From Sinorhizobium sp. RAC02 (GTDB lineage Bacteria; Pseudomonadota; Alphaproteobacteria; Rhizobiales; Rhizobiaceae): a stretch of 64,000 nucleotides of DNA. Shown here piece by piece: positions 43,362 to 52,611 of the stretch. The DNA lies in the NCBI RefSeq assembly GCF_001713395.1, contig NZ_CP016452.1, positions 1,426,001 to 1,490,000 of the forward strand, given 5' to 3'. The position numbers and the translations under genes are program-made. The notes beneath the pieces were generated by a model. The model was not told the DNA's origin, ran no database searches, and was given only the letters and a program-made list of their open reading frames with translations. Each line of letters begins with the position of its first letter. Positions within the stretch are counted from its first letter, which is position 1.

Positions 43362-44714
43362 ATGACACGCAAGATCAGACTTGGCGCCTTCCTTCCCGGC
43401 GGGGGACAGCACGTCGCCTCGTGGCGGCATCCGGACCAGCCGGTCGACGGCGCAACGAGCTTCGCATTCCACAGGCAGCTCGCCGAGACGGCCGAACGCG
43501 GGCTCTTCGACGCCTACTTTCTCGCCGACAACCTCGCCATCGGCTTTGGCGGTGCGCGTGAAGGCGGCAATGCGCGTATCGCGGGCTTCGAGCCGGTGAC
43601 GCTGTTCTCCGCGCTCGCCCCCTTGACCACGAATATTGGCTTCATCGCCACGGCGTCCACGACCTATGAGGAGCCTTACAACACAGCGCGCAAATTCGCT
43701 TCGCTGGACCTCCTCTCCGGCGGCAGGGCCGGCTGGAACGTCGTCACCACGACCGGCGACCCGACCGCGCAGAACTTCAACCGCGACACCCAGCTTCCCC
43801 ATGCCGCGCGGTATCGGCGCGCCGCCGAGCATGTCGACGTGGTCAAGAAACTCTGGGACAGCTTCGAGGATGACGCCTTCATTCGCGACAAGGAGAGCGG
43901 CGTCTTCTACGATCAGGAAAAGCTGCATGAGAGCGAACATCGCGGTGAACATTTCCAGGTGCGCGGGCCGCTCAACGTTCCCCGCTCGCCGCAAGGCCAT
44001 CCGGTAATCGTGCAGGCCGGCCAGTCGGAAGACGGACGCGGACTTGCCGCCGCCACCGCCGAGGTAATCTTCACCGCACATCAGCACATCGAGACGGCGC
44101 AGGAATTCTACCGCGATATCAAGGCGCGCGCGCGTGGCCTCGGCCGCAGCCCGGACCATATTCTCGTCATGCCCGGTGTGGCGCCTTTCGTCGGACGTAC
44201 TGAAGCCGAGGCGCGAGAGAAATACAACCGTCTGACGGCACTCATCGTCGAAGAAGACGGCATCGGCCTGTTGAACGGCCTCACCGGCGGCACGCTCGAT
44301 TTGCGCGGCTATGACGTCGACGGCCCGCTGCCGCCCGCCCCACCGACCGAGGGCATGAAGAGCCGGCAGGCGCTGATCCGCCAGATCGCCGACGAAAACA
44401 ATTTCTCCATTCGCCAGCTCTATCAGTGGATCGCCACCGCGCGGGGCCATTTCACCATCGTCGGCACGCCGGAAACGATCGTCGATACCCTGCAGGAATG
44501 GTTCGAGAACGAGGCCGCCGACGGCTTCAACATCCTGCCGCCATGGTTGCCGACCGGGCTTGAGGATTTCGTCGAGCTGATCGTGCCGGAACTCCAGCGC
44601 CGCGGCCTGTTCCGCACGGCCTACGAGGGCCGGACACTGCGCGAAAATCTCGGCCTGCCGTACCCCGTCAACCTCTGGGCCGGCGCGCGCGCCACGGCCC
44701 AGGCTGCCGAGTAA
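43362..44714 (+). CDS. LLM class flavin-dependent monooxygenase (NtaA/SnaA/DszA/SoxA family)
   Basis: FMNH2-dependent oxygenase of 450 residues, the usual length. IRLGAFLPGGGQHVASWRHP, ERGLFDAYFLADNLAI, ASLDLLSGGRAGWNVVTT, NFNRD and HGEHFQVRGPL-like RGEHFQVRGPLNVPRSPQGH identify the NtaA group, which cleaves C-S or C-N bonds in sulfones, sulfonates or chelators. With a flavin reductase before it and a SsuABC-like importer behind it, sulfur scavenging is the best guess. GCAACAAG lies before the ATG. Confidence 0.88.
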   Translation: MTRKIRLGAFLPGGGQHVASWRHPDQPVDGATSFAFHRQLAETAERGLFDAYFLADNLAIGFGGAREGGNARIAGFEPVTLFSALAPLTTNIGFIATASTTYEEPYNTARKFASLDLLSGGRAGWNVVTTTGDPTAQNFNRDTQLPHAARYRRAAEHVDVVKKLWDSFEDDAFIRDKESGVFYDQEKLHESEHRGEHFQVRGPLNVPRSPQGHPVIVQAGQSEDGRGLAAATAEVIFTAHQHIETAQEFYRDIKARARGLGRSPDHILVMPGVAPFVGRTEAEAREKYNRLTALIVEEDGIGLLNGLTGGTLDLRGYDVDGPLPPAPPTEGMKSRQALIRQIADENNFSIRQLYQWIATARGHFTIVGTPETIVDTLQEWFENEAADGFNILPPWLPTGLEDFVELIVPELQRRGLFRTAYEGRTLRENLGLPYPVNLWAGARATAQAAE

Positions 44715-44724
44715 GGAGAGCGCC

Positions 44725-45576
44725 ATGTCCTACGAAAACGTCAATTCCACCCTTGGTGCGGACTTCCGCCTGACCAACGGCCCCCGCGCAACACCGGCTC
44801 TCATCACCCGGTTGAATGCCCTGTTGCCGGCATTCTTCGCCCGTTACGGGCTGGTGCTGGCCTTCCTGGCGCTCTGGCAGGTTTCGAGCACGCAAGGGTG
44901 GGTCAATCCGTCCGTCTTCCCGCCGCTCGACCTTATCCTGTCCGCCCTTTGGGGCAGTCTTTCGAGCGGGGCGCTGCTGGATGACATCGCCATCAGCCTC
45001 CAGCGCGCCGGCATCGCCTTTGCCGCCGCCGTGGTTATCGGCATCCCGCTCGGCCTCGTTATGGGGCAGGCGCGGGTCATCGAGCAGGCGCTCGACCCGC
45101 TACTGCAATTCTTCCGCCAGACCTCCGCGCTTGCGCTCTATCCGGTCTTCATCCTGCTGCTCGGCCTTGGCGAAACCTCGAAGGTCTTCGTCATCTTCTG
45201 GGCGACGCTCTTTCCGATCCTGCTTTCGACGATCGGCGGCGTGAAGGAAGTCGACACCAAGCTCATCGAGATGGCGCGAACCTACGGTGCGGGGCGCCTC
45301 GCAATCTTCCGTCGCGTCGTACTTCCGGCCTCGGTTCCGGCGATTTTCGTGGGCCTCAGGCTTTCGGCAACCACGGCGCTGCTGCTGCTCATCGCCGCCG
45401 AGATGATCGGCGCAAACAAGGGCATCGGCTTCCAGGTGATGAACGCCCAGTACAATTTCCAGATTCCGCTGATGTTCGCTGCCATCCTGCTGCTGGCACT
45501 GCTCGGTCTGCTTGCCAATGCGGTGCTCGTCCTTCTCCAGCGCAAGCTCTGCCGCTGGGCGCAGCCCAACGCCTGA
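44725..45576 (+). CDS. ABC transporter permease (SsuC/TauC family)
   Basis: Inner-membrane permease of 283 residues with six hydrophobic segments. VNPSVFPPLDLILSAL near the N terminus and EAA loop EMARTYGAGRLAIFRRVVLP, followed by ATTALLLLIAAEMIGANKGI, are those of sulfonate/nitrate/taurine permeases. Ten bases after the monooxygenase; AAGGAGAGCGCC precedes the ATG. Confidence 0.9.
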   Translation: MSYENVNSTLGADFRLTNGPRATPALITRLNALLPAFFARYGLVLAFLALWQVSSTQGWVNPSVFPPLDLILSALWGSLSSGALLDDIAISLQRAGIAFAAAVVIGIPLGLVMGQARVIEQALDPLLQFFRQTSALALYPVFILLLGLGETSKVFVIFWATLFPILLSTIGGVKEVDTKLIEMARTYGAGRLAIFRRVVLPASVPAIFVGLRLSATTALLLLIAAEMIGANKGIGFQVMNAQYNFQIPLMFAAILLLALLGLLANAVLVLLQRKLCRWAQPNA

Positions 45577-45607
45577 TCCCAATTTTTCTTTCCGAAAGGA
45601 CACGTCC

Positions 45608-46582
45608 ATGACCTTCCATTCCCGCAAACTGCTCCTCTCCGCAGCCCTCTTTATCGGCCTCGCCGGCACCGCCTCGGCGGAAGACGTCAAGCTGCGCTAT
45701 CTCGCCAGCCAGGGCGGCCTTTCCGCCCATGAGCTGGCGGCCGAACTCGGCTATTTCGACGGAACCGGCATCACGATCGAAAATGTCGGTTATGCCACGG
45801 GTGGCCCGGCCTCGCTGATCGCGCTTGCCTCGGGCGATGTGGAACTCGGCAGCGCCGCGACATCGGCTGTCTTGAATTCCATTATCAGCGGCAACGACTT
45901 CGTCGCGGCCTATCCCTCGAACGGCATCAACAAGGAAGTCGAATCGATTTTCTATGTGCTGGAAGACAGCCCGATCAAGGACATCAAGGATATTGCCGGC
46001 AAGAGCATCGCCGTGAACACGCTCGGCGCCCATCTCGATTACACGATCCGCGAGGCGCTGCATTCGGTCGGACTGCCCACGGATGCCGCCAACCAGATCG
46101 TCGTGCCCGGGCCGCAACTTGAGCAGGTTCTGCGGTCCGGCCAGGTGGATATTTCCGCCTTCGGCTATTGGCAGACAACATTCGAGGGCGCAGCAAGAAA
46201 GACCGGTGGCCTGCGTGCGGTCTTCGGCGATACGGATGTGCTCGGCGAAATCGCCGGCGGTTTCGTCGTGCTGCGACGCGACTTCATCAAGGCGCATCCG
46301 GAGGCTGCCAAGACCTTCGTGGAACAGTCCGCGCGCGCCCTCGACTATGCCCGCGAGCATCCGGAAGAAACCCGTAAGATCTTCGCGAAAGCCTTGGGAG
46401 AACGCGGCGAAAACCCTGAAATCGCGCAGTATTTTCGTGGTTACGGCGTGCGCGCCGGTGGTCTTCCGGTCGAGCGGGACGTGCAGTTCTGGATCGACGT
46501 GCTGGTCCGCGAGGGTAAGCTGAAGGAAGGCCAGCTTGCGGCCAAGGACGTGCTTTACTCTCCCGATGCTGCAACAAACTGA
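45608..46582 (+). CDS. ABC transporter substrate-binding protein (SsuA/NMT1-like)
   Basis: Periplasmic receptor of 324 residues with signal peptide to about residue 24 (cleavage ASA). Mature part: LRYLASQGGLSAHELAAELG, YATGGPASLIALASGDVELG, LKDIKDIAGKSIAVNTLGA-like IKDIAGKSIAVNTLGAHLDY and PGPQLEQVLRSGQVD, as in aliphatic sulfonate binding proteins. ATG 45608 with GAAAGGACACG before it is preferred; the frame upstream to 45512 lies in the permease gene. Confidence 0.88.
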   Translation: MTFHSRKLLLSAALFIGLAGTASAEDVKLRYLASQGGLSAHELAAELGYFDGTGITIENVGYATGGPASLIALASGDVELGSAATSAVLNSIISGNDFVAAYPSNGINKEVESIFYVLEDSPIKDIKDIAGKSIAVNTLGAHLDYTIREALHSVGLPTDAANQIVVPGPQLEQVLRSGQVDISAFGYWQTTFEGAARKTGGLRAVFGDTDVLGEIAGGFVVLRRDFIKAHPEAAKTFVEQSARALDYAREHPEETRKIFAKALGERGENPEIAQYFRGYGVRAGGLPVERDVQFWIDVLVREGKLKEGQLAAKDVLYSPDAATN

Positions 46583-46591
46583 GGCACGATC

Positions 46592-47365
46592 ATGAGCCTT
46601 GCTCCACAGACTGTGCGCGGGGAGGTGACGATCCGTCACCTCTCCAAATCCTTCACCCTGAACGGCCGACCGCTGCCGGTTCTCAGCGATGTCAACCTGC
46701 AGATCCGCTCCGGCGAAAGCCTCGCCATCGTCGGCGCCAGCGGCTCCGGCAAGACGACGCTGCTGCGCATTCTGGCCGGCCTCGACGAGGCCGACAACGG
46801 CGAGGTGCTGATCGACGGCAAGGCGGTTAAAGGCATGGGGGCCGAGCGCGCCGTCATCTTCCAGGAACCGCGCCTGCTGCCTTGGCTGACCGTACTCGAC
46901 AACGTCGCCTTCGGTCTCGATACCCGTGGTGGCGTCAGCCGGGAGGAGGCGCGCAACCGGGCCCGACGCTACGTGCATCTTGTCGGGCTCCAGGCCTTCG
47001 AGACCGCATACCCGCGCCAACTCTCCGGCGGCATGGCGCAGCGCGTCGGCATTGCACGCGCCCTTGCCGTCCAGCCGGAAATCCTGCTGCTCGATGAGCC
47101 GCTGGGCGCGCTCGACGCCATGACCAAGATCAGCATGCAGCAGGAACTGACGCGCATCTGGCGCGACGAGGACGTGACGACCATCCTCGTTACGCACGAT
47201 CTGGAGGAAGCGATCTATCTCGCCGACCGCATTCTCATCCTGCCGCGCGAGAAAAATGCCGCGCCGCGACTGATTGAAATCGATCTGCCGCGCCCGCGCG
47301 ACCGGAGTTCGCCGCAATTCGTTCGCCACCGCGAAGAGCTGCTGAACCTCTTCGGGCTGCACTGA
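46592..47365 (+). CDS. ABC transporter ATP-binding protein (SsuB/TauB family)
   Basis: ATPase of 257 residues with Walker A GASGSGKTT (about 50-58), Q-loop FQEPRLLPWLTVLDNV (typical of SsuB/TauB), signature LSGGMAQRVGIARALAV, Walker B LLLDEPLGALDAMT and the switch VTHDLEEAIYLADRI. Last gene of the organosulfur operon; a terminator follows after 30 bases. Confidence 0.92.
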   Translation: MSLAPQTVRGEVTIRHLSKSFTLNGRPLPVLSDVNLQIRSGESLAIVGASGSGKTTLLRILAGLDEADNGEVLIDGKAVKGMGAERAVIFQEPRLLPWLTVLDNVAFGLDTRGGVSREEARNRARRYVHLVGLQAFETAYPRQLSGGMAQRVGIARALAVQPEILLLDEPLGALDAMTKISMQQELTRIWRDEDVTTILVTHDLEEAIYLADRILILPREKNAAPRLIEIDLPRPRDRSSPQFVRHREELLNLFGLH

Positions 47366-47395
47366 CCGCAATCCCCTGACGATTGCCTTTGACCC

Positions 47396-47446
47396 CGCCT
47401 GCTTCGGCCGGTAGACGAACGTCATTCGACCGGGGCAGGCGTTTTT
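47396..47446 (+). terminator. Rho-independent terminator of the organosulfur operon
   Basis: CGCCTGC (47396-47402) pairs with GCAGGCG (47435-47441); an inner CCGGT/ACCGG stem extends it; TTTTT (47442-47446) follows. It lies between the ATPase and rarA genes on the plus strand. Confidence 0.7.
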
Positions 47447-47495
47447 GTTGACGCCTGGCCTCATCGGACGGACAGAATCTTTCGACGAGGATCCC

Positions 47496-48812
47496 ATGAC
47501 CGATCTTTTCGATGCCGCACCGCGCACAGGCTCCATGCCGCTTGCCGCCGAACTGCGGCCGGCCACGCTGGACGATGTGATCGGCCAGGAGAAGATCATC
47601 GGCGAGGGTACGATGCTGCGCCGGCGTATCGCAGCCGGCCGGCTCGGCAGCATCATCCTCTACGGCCCGCCGGGTCTGGGGAAGACGTCGATCGCGCGCG
47701 CCATCGGCAACATGCTCGGAAAAAGCTTTCGGCCGCTGCATGCCGCACACAACAATGTTGCCGATATCCGCAAGATCGCCGATGAGGCGCGCATGCGGCC
47801 GACGCTGCTTTTTGCAGACGAGGTGCATCGCTTCAGCGCCACCCAGCAGGATCACCTTCTGGCGCTCTGCGAGGAGGGCGTCGCCGATTTCATCGGCGCG
47901 ACGACCGGCAATCCCTATCACACGCTGACGCCCGCTCTCATATCCCGCTCGACCATTCTGAAGCTCGAGCCGCTTACCCTCGAGGAGATGGAGGAAGTGG
48001 TGCAGCGCGGCCTTGCCCATCTGGCGGCGCGCGGCCTGGACGTCCGGCTTGAGCCTGCTCAATTGCGCCGTATCGCAGGCCGTTCCGGCGGCGATGCGCG
48101 GCGCGCGCTGACCGTGCTGGAGGGCCTCGCTGTCGGCCATGCGCCGGACAAGCCGGTCGTCATAACCGAGGCCATGGTCGAGGAGGCCTATGCGGCCGCT
48201 CCCGTCAATCACGACCGGTCCGGCGATGCGCATTATGATGTGGTCTCGGCCTTCGTGAAGTCGATGCGCGGCTCCGATCCTGATGCGACGCTCTACTGGC
48301 TCGCCCGGCTGATCCATGGCGGCGAGGATCCGCGCTACATCGCGCGGCGCATCATGATTCACGCCTCGGAAGATGTCGGCCTTGCCGACAACACGGCTTT
48401 GCAGACCGCCGTCGCCGCACTGCACTCCGTGGAAAAGATCGGTTATCCCGAGGCGCAAATCATTCTGGCGCACGCTGCACTGCACGTCGCCCGTGCGCCG
48501 AAATCCAATTCCGCTTGCCGTGGCATTTCGCTGGCGCTGGCGCATGTGGCAAACGAGGCGCCGTCGGCCGTGCCGATGCACCTGCGCGATGCGCATTACA
48601 AGGGCGCGACCGCACTCGGCCATGTCGGCTATGCCTTTCCGCATGACGACGGACGTGGCTGGAGCGAACAGGTCTATGCACCGGATGTGCCACCCGGCAG
48701 CTTCTACCAGAGCGACGCCCGTGATGCGGCGACCTTCGAGCGGCGTGCCGACGAGCATTGGGATCAGGTGACGGGCCGTCCGACGCCGCGCCGGTTCGGC
48801 GGCGGGCGCTGA
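47496..48812 (+). CDS. rarA: Replication-associated recombination protein RarA/MgsA (AAA ATPase)
   Basis: Clamp-loader-like ATPase of 438 residues that acts at stalled replication forks. N terminus LAAELRPATLDDVIGQEKII, Walker A GPPGLGKTS (58-66), Walker B LLFADEVHRFSATQQDHLL, sensor 1 IGATTGNPYHTL and the C-terminal tetramerisation region SDPDATLYWLARLIHGGEDP. Typical RarA has FIDEIHRFNK-like and TTENPSF-like motifs; here they are FADEVHRFSA and TTGNPYH, so this may be a divergent paralogue. ATG 47496 follows GACGAGGATCC; the frame upstream to 47445 overlaps the terminator. Confidence 0.87.
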   Translation: MTDLFDAAPRTGSMPLAAELRPATLDDVIGQEKIIGEGTMLRRRIAAGRLGSIILYGPPGLGKTSIARAIGNMLGKSFRPLHAAHNNVADIRKIADEARMRPTLLFADEVHRFSATQQDHLLALCEEGVADFIGATTGNPYHTLTPALISRSTILKLEPLTLEEMEEVVQRGLAHLAARGLDVRLEPAQLRRIAGRSGGDARRALTVLEGLAVGHAPDKPVVITEAMVEEAYAAAPVNHDRSGDAHYDVVSAFVKSMRGSDPDATLYWLARLIHGGEDPRYIARRIMIHASEDVGLADNTALQTAVAALHSVEKIGYPEAQIILAHAALHVARAPKSNSACRGISLALAHVANEAPSAVPMHLRDAHYKGATALGHVGYAFPHDDGRGWSEQVYAPDVPPGSFYQSDARDAATFERRADEHWDQVTGRPTPRRFGGGR

Positions 48813-48815
48813 GGC

Positions 48816-49412
48816 TCAAGCCTCGACGAGGCCAGCCCTGATGCGGTTGACGACCGTCCAGACCAGCAGCACGCAGGTCATCGGCTGGATATGCCATGTC
48901 CATGCCGGCAGGACGCCGAAAACGGCGACCAGTGCACCGAGCGCGCCGAACAGCAGTGCCCGGTCGCTCTTGCCCATCGGCCCCTCGTAGTTGCGCCCCT
49001 TGCCATGCGCGACGCCGAGCACGCCGGCAAATTCCGTCAGTGTGGCGAGGAAGATGATCGCGAAGAGCCATGGCAGCGAGAAGGGGGCGATCAGCGCGAA
49101 GGGCACATAGAGCGCGGCATCGGAGATGACATCGGTGATCTCGTTGAGATAGCCGCCAAGCGCGCTCTTCTGCCCATGTTCGCGGGCCAGCATGCCATCG
49201 ACGGCATTGAACGCCATGCGCAGGACCATCCAGATCGGCACTAGCGCGAACAGGGCGGGCTCGGGACGTAGAACGAGAAGCGCGCCGATCGCGACCGAGA
49301 CTGTTGCCGCGATGAGTGTCACCTGGTTGGCGGTGACGCCCAGGCCTGCGAGCCGGCCGACAAGCGGGCGAAGAAGGGTCTGGAAGGACGATTTCAGTTT
49401 ATAGATCGACAT
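48816..49412 (-). CDS. CDP-alcohol phosphatidyltransferase family protein (YnbA-like)
   Basis: Membrane enzyme of 198 residues with five or six hydrophobic segments. The CDP-alcohol motif is NAVDGMLAREHGQKSALG followed by GYLNEITDVISD. Compared with D-x2-D-G-x2-A-R-x8-G-x3-D-x3-D, the first and third Asp appear as Asn, while an extra Asp occurs four residues on. The size matches E. coli YnbA (201). It is divergent, across 120 bases, from genes matching ynbC, ynbD and ynbB. It would join CDP-diacylglycerol to an unknown alcohol. Confidence 0.82.
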   Translation of the reverse strand: MSIYKLKSSFQTLLRPLVGRLAGLGVTANQVTLIAATVSVAIGALLVLRPEPALFALVPIWMVLRMAFNAVDGMLAREHGQKSALGGYLNEITDVISDAALYVPFALIAPFSLPWLFAIIFLATLTEFAGVLGVAHGKGRNYEGPMGKSDRALLFGALGALVAVFGVLPAWTWHIQPMTCVLLVWTVVNRIRAGLVEA

Positions 49413-49532
49413 GAAAGTTTAAATCCGCTCGATTGCCTTCAACAAATGCAGACGCAACGCTATGAAATCAACTGCAAACCGCAGGGCTCATCCGTATAGG
49501 GTGGACAAGGTTTGAAAGGGAGTGAGGATCGT

Positions 49533-51269
49533 ATGATCGAATCGGCGTTTGCGAGCCACGATGGCGTGGAGCTTTTCTATCGCACCTGGCCCGCACGCTC
49601 CGGCACGGCGAAGGGTGCGATCGTGCTCCTGCACCGCGGCCATGAGCACAGCGGCCGGGTGGCCCATATCGCCGAAGAGCTCGGCCTCGACAACTTTGCC
49701 ATCTACGCCTGGGATGCCCGCGGGCATGGCCGATCCCCCGGCGAGCGCGGTCACTCGCCGTCCTTTGCCCATTCGGTGCGCGACCTCGACTGCTTCGTGC
49801 GCCACATCCGCGAGACGGGCGGCTTCGCAATGGATCAGATCGCCGTCATCGCCCAGAGCGTCGGCGCGGTGCTGGCCGCAACCTGGGTGCATGACTATGC
49901 GCCGGATATCCGCGCACTGGTGCTTGCCTCACCCGCTTTCGACGTCAAGCTCTACGTGCCCTTCGCCAAGGAGGGGATTGCGCTGTGGCAGAAGCTGAAG
50001 GGCACGTTCTTCGTCAATTCCTACGTGAAGGCGCGCTTCCTGACGCATGATCCGGCGCGAATCGCCTCCTTCGAGGCCGATCCGCTGATCACCCGCCCAA
50101 TCGCCTCCAACATCCTGCTCGAACTCTACGAGGCGGCGGACCGGGTGGTCGCCGATGCGCGCGCCATCACCGTGCCGACACAACTCCTCATCTCGGGCGC
50201 CGATTTCGTCGTGCGCCACGGGCCGCAGCACCGTTTCTTCGAAAACCTCGGCAGCACGATCAAGGAACGGCATGTGCTGCCCGGTTTCTACCACGACACG
50301 CTGGGCGAGCGGGATCGGGCGAAAGCCCTGGAGAAGGTGCGCGCCTTCGTCACGGCGCGTTTCGCCGAGCCGCCGGTGGTGGCGGATGTCCGCCGTGCGC
50401 ATCTTTCCGGCTACACCCGCGACGAGGCCGACCGGCTGGCGACGCCGCTGCCGCTTCTGTCGCCGCGCGGGCTCTACTGGGCGATGACGCGCGCCTCGAT
50501 CCGCTTTGGCGGGCTGTTTTCCAAAGGCATCGCCACTGGCGTGCGCACCGGCTTCGATTCCGGCTCGACGCTGGATTACGTCTATGAGAACGAACCGCGC
50601 GGCCTGGGGCCGGGGGGCCGCCTGATCGACCGGCAGTTTATCGACGCCATCGGCTGGCGCGGCATCCGCCAGCGCAAGGTCCATCTGGAGGAACTGATCG
50701 GCAAGGCACTCTCGCGTCTCAAGACCGAAGGCAAGCCGCTTCGCGTGCTGGATATCGCAGCCGGTCACGGGCGCTACGTGCTCGACGCGGTGGCGGCATC
50801 GGAGGCGAAACCCGAAAGGATCCGCCTGCAGGACTGTTCGCCGATCAACGTGGAGAAGGGGACGGCCCTGATCGCCGAGCGGGGTCTTCAAGGCGTCGCC
50901 GCCTTCCACCGCGCCGATGCCTTCGATACGGAAGGACTGGCGACGATAGAACCGCGACCGACGCTTGCCATCGTCTCCGGCCTCTACGAACTCTTCCCGG
51001 ACAATGCCATGATCGAGGCCTCGCTTGCCGGCCTTGCGCGTGCCGTGGAGCCCGGGTCGCTTTTGATCTACACCGGCCAACCCTGGCATCCGCAGCTGGA
51101 AATGATCGCCCGCGCACTGACCTCGCACCGTGGCGGCGAGGCCTGGATCATGCGCCGGCGTACCCAGCAGGAAATGGACCAGCTCGTTGCCGCCGCCGGC
51201 TTCCGCAAGATCGAGCAGCGCATCGACAAGTGGGGCATTTTCACTGTCTCGCTGGCCGAACGTCTCTGA
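49533..51269 (+). CDS. Bifunctional alpha/beta hydrolase and class I SAM methyltransferase (YnbC-like)
   Basis: Fusion protein of 578 residues, close to YnbC (585). Residues 1-290 are a monoacylglycerol-lipase-like hydrolase: LLHRGHEHSGRVAHIAEELG, WDARGHGRSPGERG and nucleophile elbow IAQSVGA (Ser with Ala in place of the first Gly). Residues about 380-578 are a methyltransferase, with motif I VLDIAAGHGRY near 405 and a later GLYELFPDN. ATG 49533 has GTGAGGATCG before it; TTG 49512 is unlikely. Probably acts on a lysophospholipid or headgroup. First gene of a five-gene operon. Confidence 0.87.
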   Translation: MIESAFASHDGVELFYRTWPARSGTAKGAIVLLHRGHEHSGRVAHIAEELGLDNFAIYAWDARGHGRSPGERGHSPSFAHSVRDLDCFVRHIRETGGFAMDQIAVIAQSVGAVLAATWVHDYAPDIRALVLASPAFDVKLYVPFAKEGIALWQKLKGTFFVNSYVKARFLTHDPARIASFEADPLITRPIASNILLELYEAADRVVADARAITVPTQLLISGADFVVRHGPQHRFFENLGSTIKERHVLPGFYHDTLGERDRAKALEKVRAFVTARFAEPPVVADVRRAHLSGYTRDEADRLATPLPLLSPRGLYWAMTRASIRFGGLFSKGIATGVRTGFDSGSTLDYVYENEPRGLGPGGRLIDRQFIDAIGWRGIRQRKVHLEELIGKALSRLKTEGKPLRVLDIAAGHGRYVLDAVAASEAKPERIRLQDCSPINVEKGTALIAERGLQGVAAFHRADAFDTEGLATIEPRPTLAIVSGLYELFPDNAMIEASLAGLARAVEPGSLLIYTGQPWHPQLEMIARALTSHRGGEAWIMRRRTQQEMDQLVAAAGFRKIEQRIDKWGIFTVSLAERL

Positions 51270-51276
51270 GGCCGGC

Positions 51277-52611
51277 ATGGGAGAGGGCATCGTACCGGTT
51301 CTTGTCACCGATCGCCGCGCGGTCTTTCGCGCGGCGGCACTCTGGCTCGCCGTCCTGGCGCCGTTCTTCTACCTGACCTACGGCACCGCAAACTGGCTGG
51401 CTTCTTTACGGACAGGGGTGCCGAACCTCGCCTTCGGCTGGGAAACACACATTCCCTTCATCGCCTGGACGATCATCCCCTACTGGTCGATCAACGCCTT
51501 CTATGCGCTCTCGCTCTTCGTCAACGACACGCCGGATGAGGTGGGCCGGCTGGCACGGCGCTATCTTACGGCGCAGGTCGTCGCCGTCGTCTGCTTCATT
51601 GTCCTGCCCTTGCAGGCCATTTTCGTGCGGCCGGAGACGGACGGCCTGCCCGGCTTCATGTTCGACGTGCTTGGCGGTTTCGACAAGCCATTCAACCAGG
51701 CGCCGTCACTGCATATCGCGCTACTCGTCATCATCTGGGATCATTGGCGTGGGCGGCTACACGGGATCGGGCTCGCCGTCTGGCATGTCTGGTGCCTGCT
51801 GATCGGCCTTTCCGTGCTGACAACCTGGCAGCATCACGTCATCGACATCCCGACCGGCGCCTTGCTCGGCCTCTTCGCGCTCTGGCTTTTTCCGGCGGGC
51901 AAACCCTCACCGCTCGCCGGTTTCCGCCGGACAAATGATGCGAAGGCGTGGCGGCTCGCGACCTACTACGCCGCCGGCGCAGTGGTGTTCCTCATCCTGA
52001 CAATCCTCGCGACGTTGGATTCCGGGGCGGGGCTGCTTCTGCTCTGGCCGAGCCTAGCGCTTGCCATCGTGGCACTCGGCTATGCCGGGGCAGGGACGGC
52101 CGTTTTCCAGAAACAGGCGGATGGACGCATCAGCCTTGCCAGCCGATGGCTGCTTGCACCCTACCGCCTTGGCGCGCGGCTGAACATCCTGTGGTGGACC
52201 CGGAAGCTTCCACCGGCAGTGGAGGTGGCGGACGGCGTCTTCCTCGGTCGCTATCCATCCCGTGGGGGCCTTTCGACCTATGTCGCGGTGATCGACCTGT
52301 CGGCGGAATTTCCGGGACATAACGTGCCTGGCCTCGCCTGGCACGCCTTTCCCGTCCTTGATCTGCTTTCTGCCTCCGCGCCGCGCATTCGTGAAGCGGC
52401 GATGGCGGTCGAGGAGGCGCGGCGGCACGGCCCCGTTCTCGTCAGTTGCGCGCTCGGCTTCCAACGGAGCGCCGCCGTTGCAAGCTGCTGGCTGATGCGG
52501 TCGGGCCACGCCACCAATGCGGCCGCGGCCGTGGCGCAGGTCAAGGCGAAGGGCCGGCCGGTCCATCTTCCATTTGACGCCTATGCCCTTATCGAGGAGG
52601 CCGCGCGGTGA
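51277..52611 (+). CDS. PAP2 and dual-specificity phosphatase fusion protein (YnbD-like)
   Basis: Membrane protein of 444 residues, close to YnbD (about 430). The N-terminal 290 residues have eight or so hydrophobic segments and PAP2-like lipid phosphatase motifs QAPSLHIALL and WQHHVIDIPTGALLG (PSxH and HxxxD). The C-terminal 150 residues are a dual-specificity/tyrosine phosphatase with the CX5R loop VSCALGFQRS (Cys near 388) and an upstream Asp in VLDLL. It could dephosphorylate a phosphatidyl-headgroup phosphate. ATG 51277 is used; the frame upstream lies in the preceding gene. The stop overlaps the next start. Confidence 0.87.
   Translation: MGEGIVPVLVTDRRAVFRAAALWLAVLAPFFYLTYGTANWLASLRTGVPNLAFGWETHIPFIAWTIIPYWSINAFYALSLFVNDTPDEVGRLARRYLTAQVVAVVCFIVLPLQAIFVRPETDGLPGFMFDVLGGFDKPFNQAPSLHIALLVIIWDHWRGRLHGIGLAVWHVWCLLIGLSVLTTWQHHVIDIPTGALLGLFALWLFPAGKPSPLAGFRRTNDAKAWRLATYYAAGAVVFLILTILATLDSGAGLLLLWPSLALAIVALGYAGAGTAVFQKQADGRISLASRWLLAPYRLGARLNILWWTRKLPPAVEVADGVFLGRYPSRGGLSTYVAVIDLSAEFPGHNVPGLAWHAFPVLDLLSASAPRIREAAMAVEEARRHGPVLVSCALGFQRSAAVASCWLMRSGHATNAAAAVAQVKAKGRPVHLPFDAYALIEEAAR

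Noticed and set aside
45389..47656. Minus-strand open frame of 755 residues
   Set aside because: Lies opposite a convincing permease, binding protein and ATPase; composition is that of an antisense shadow.
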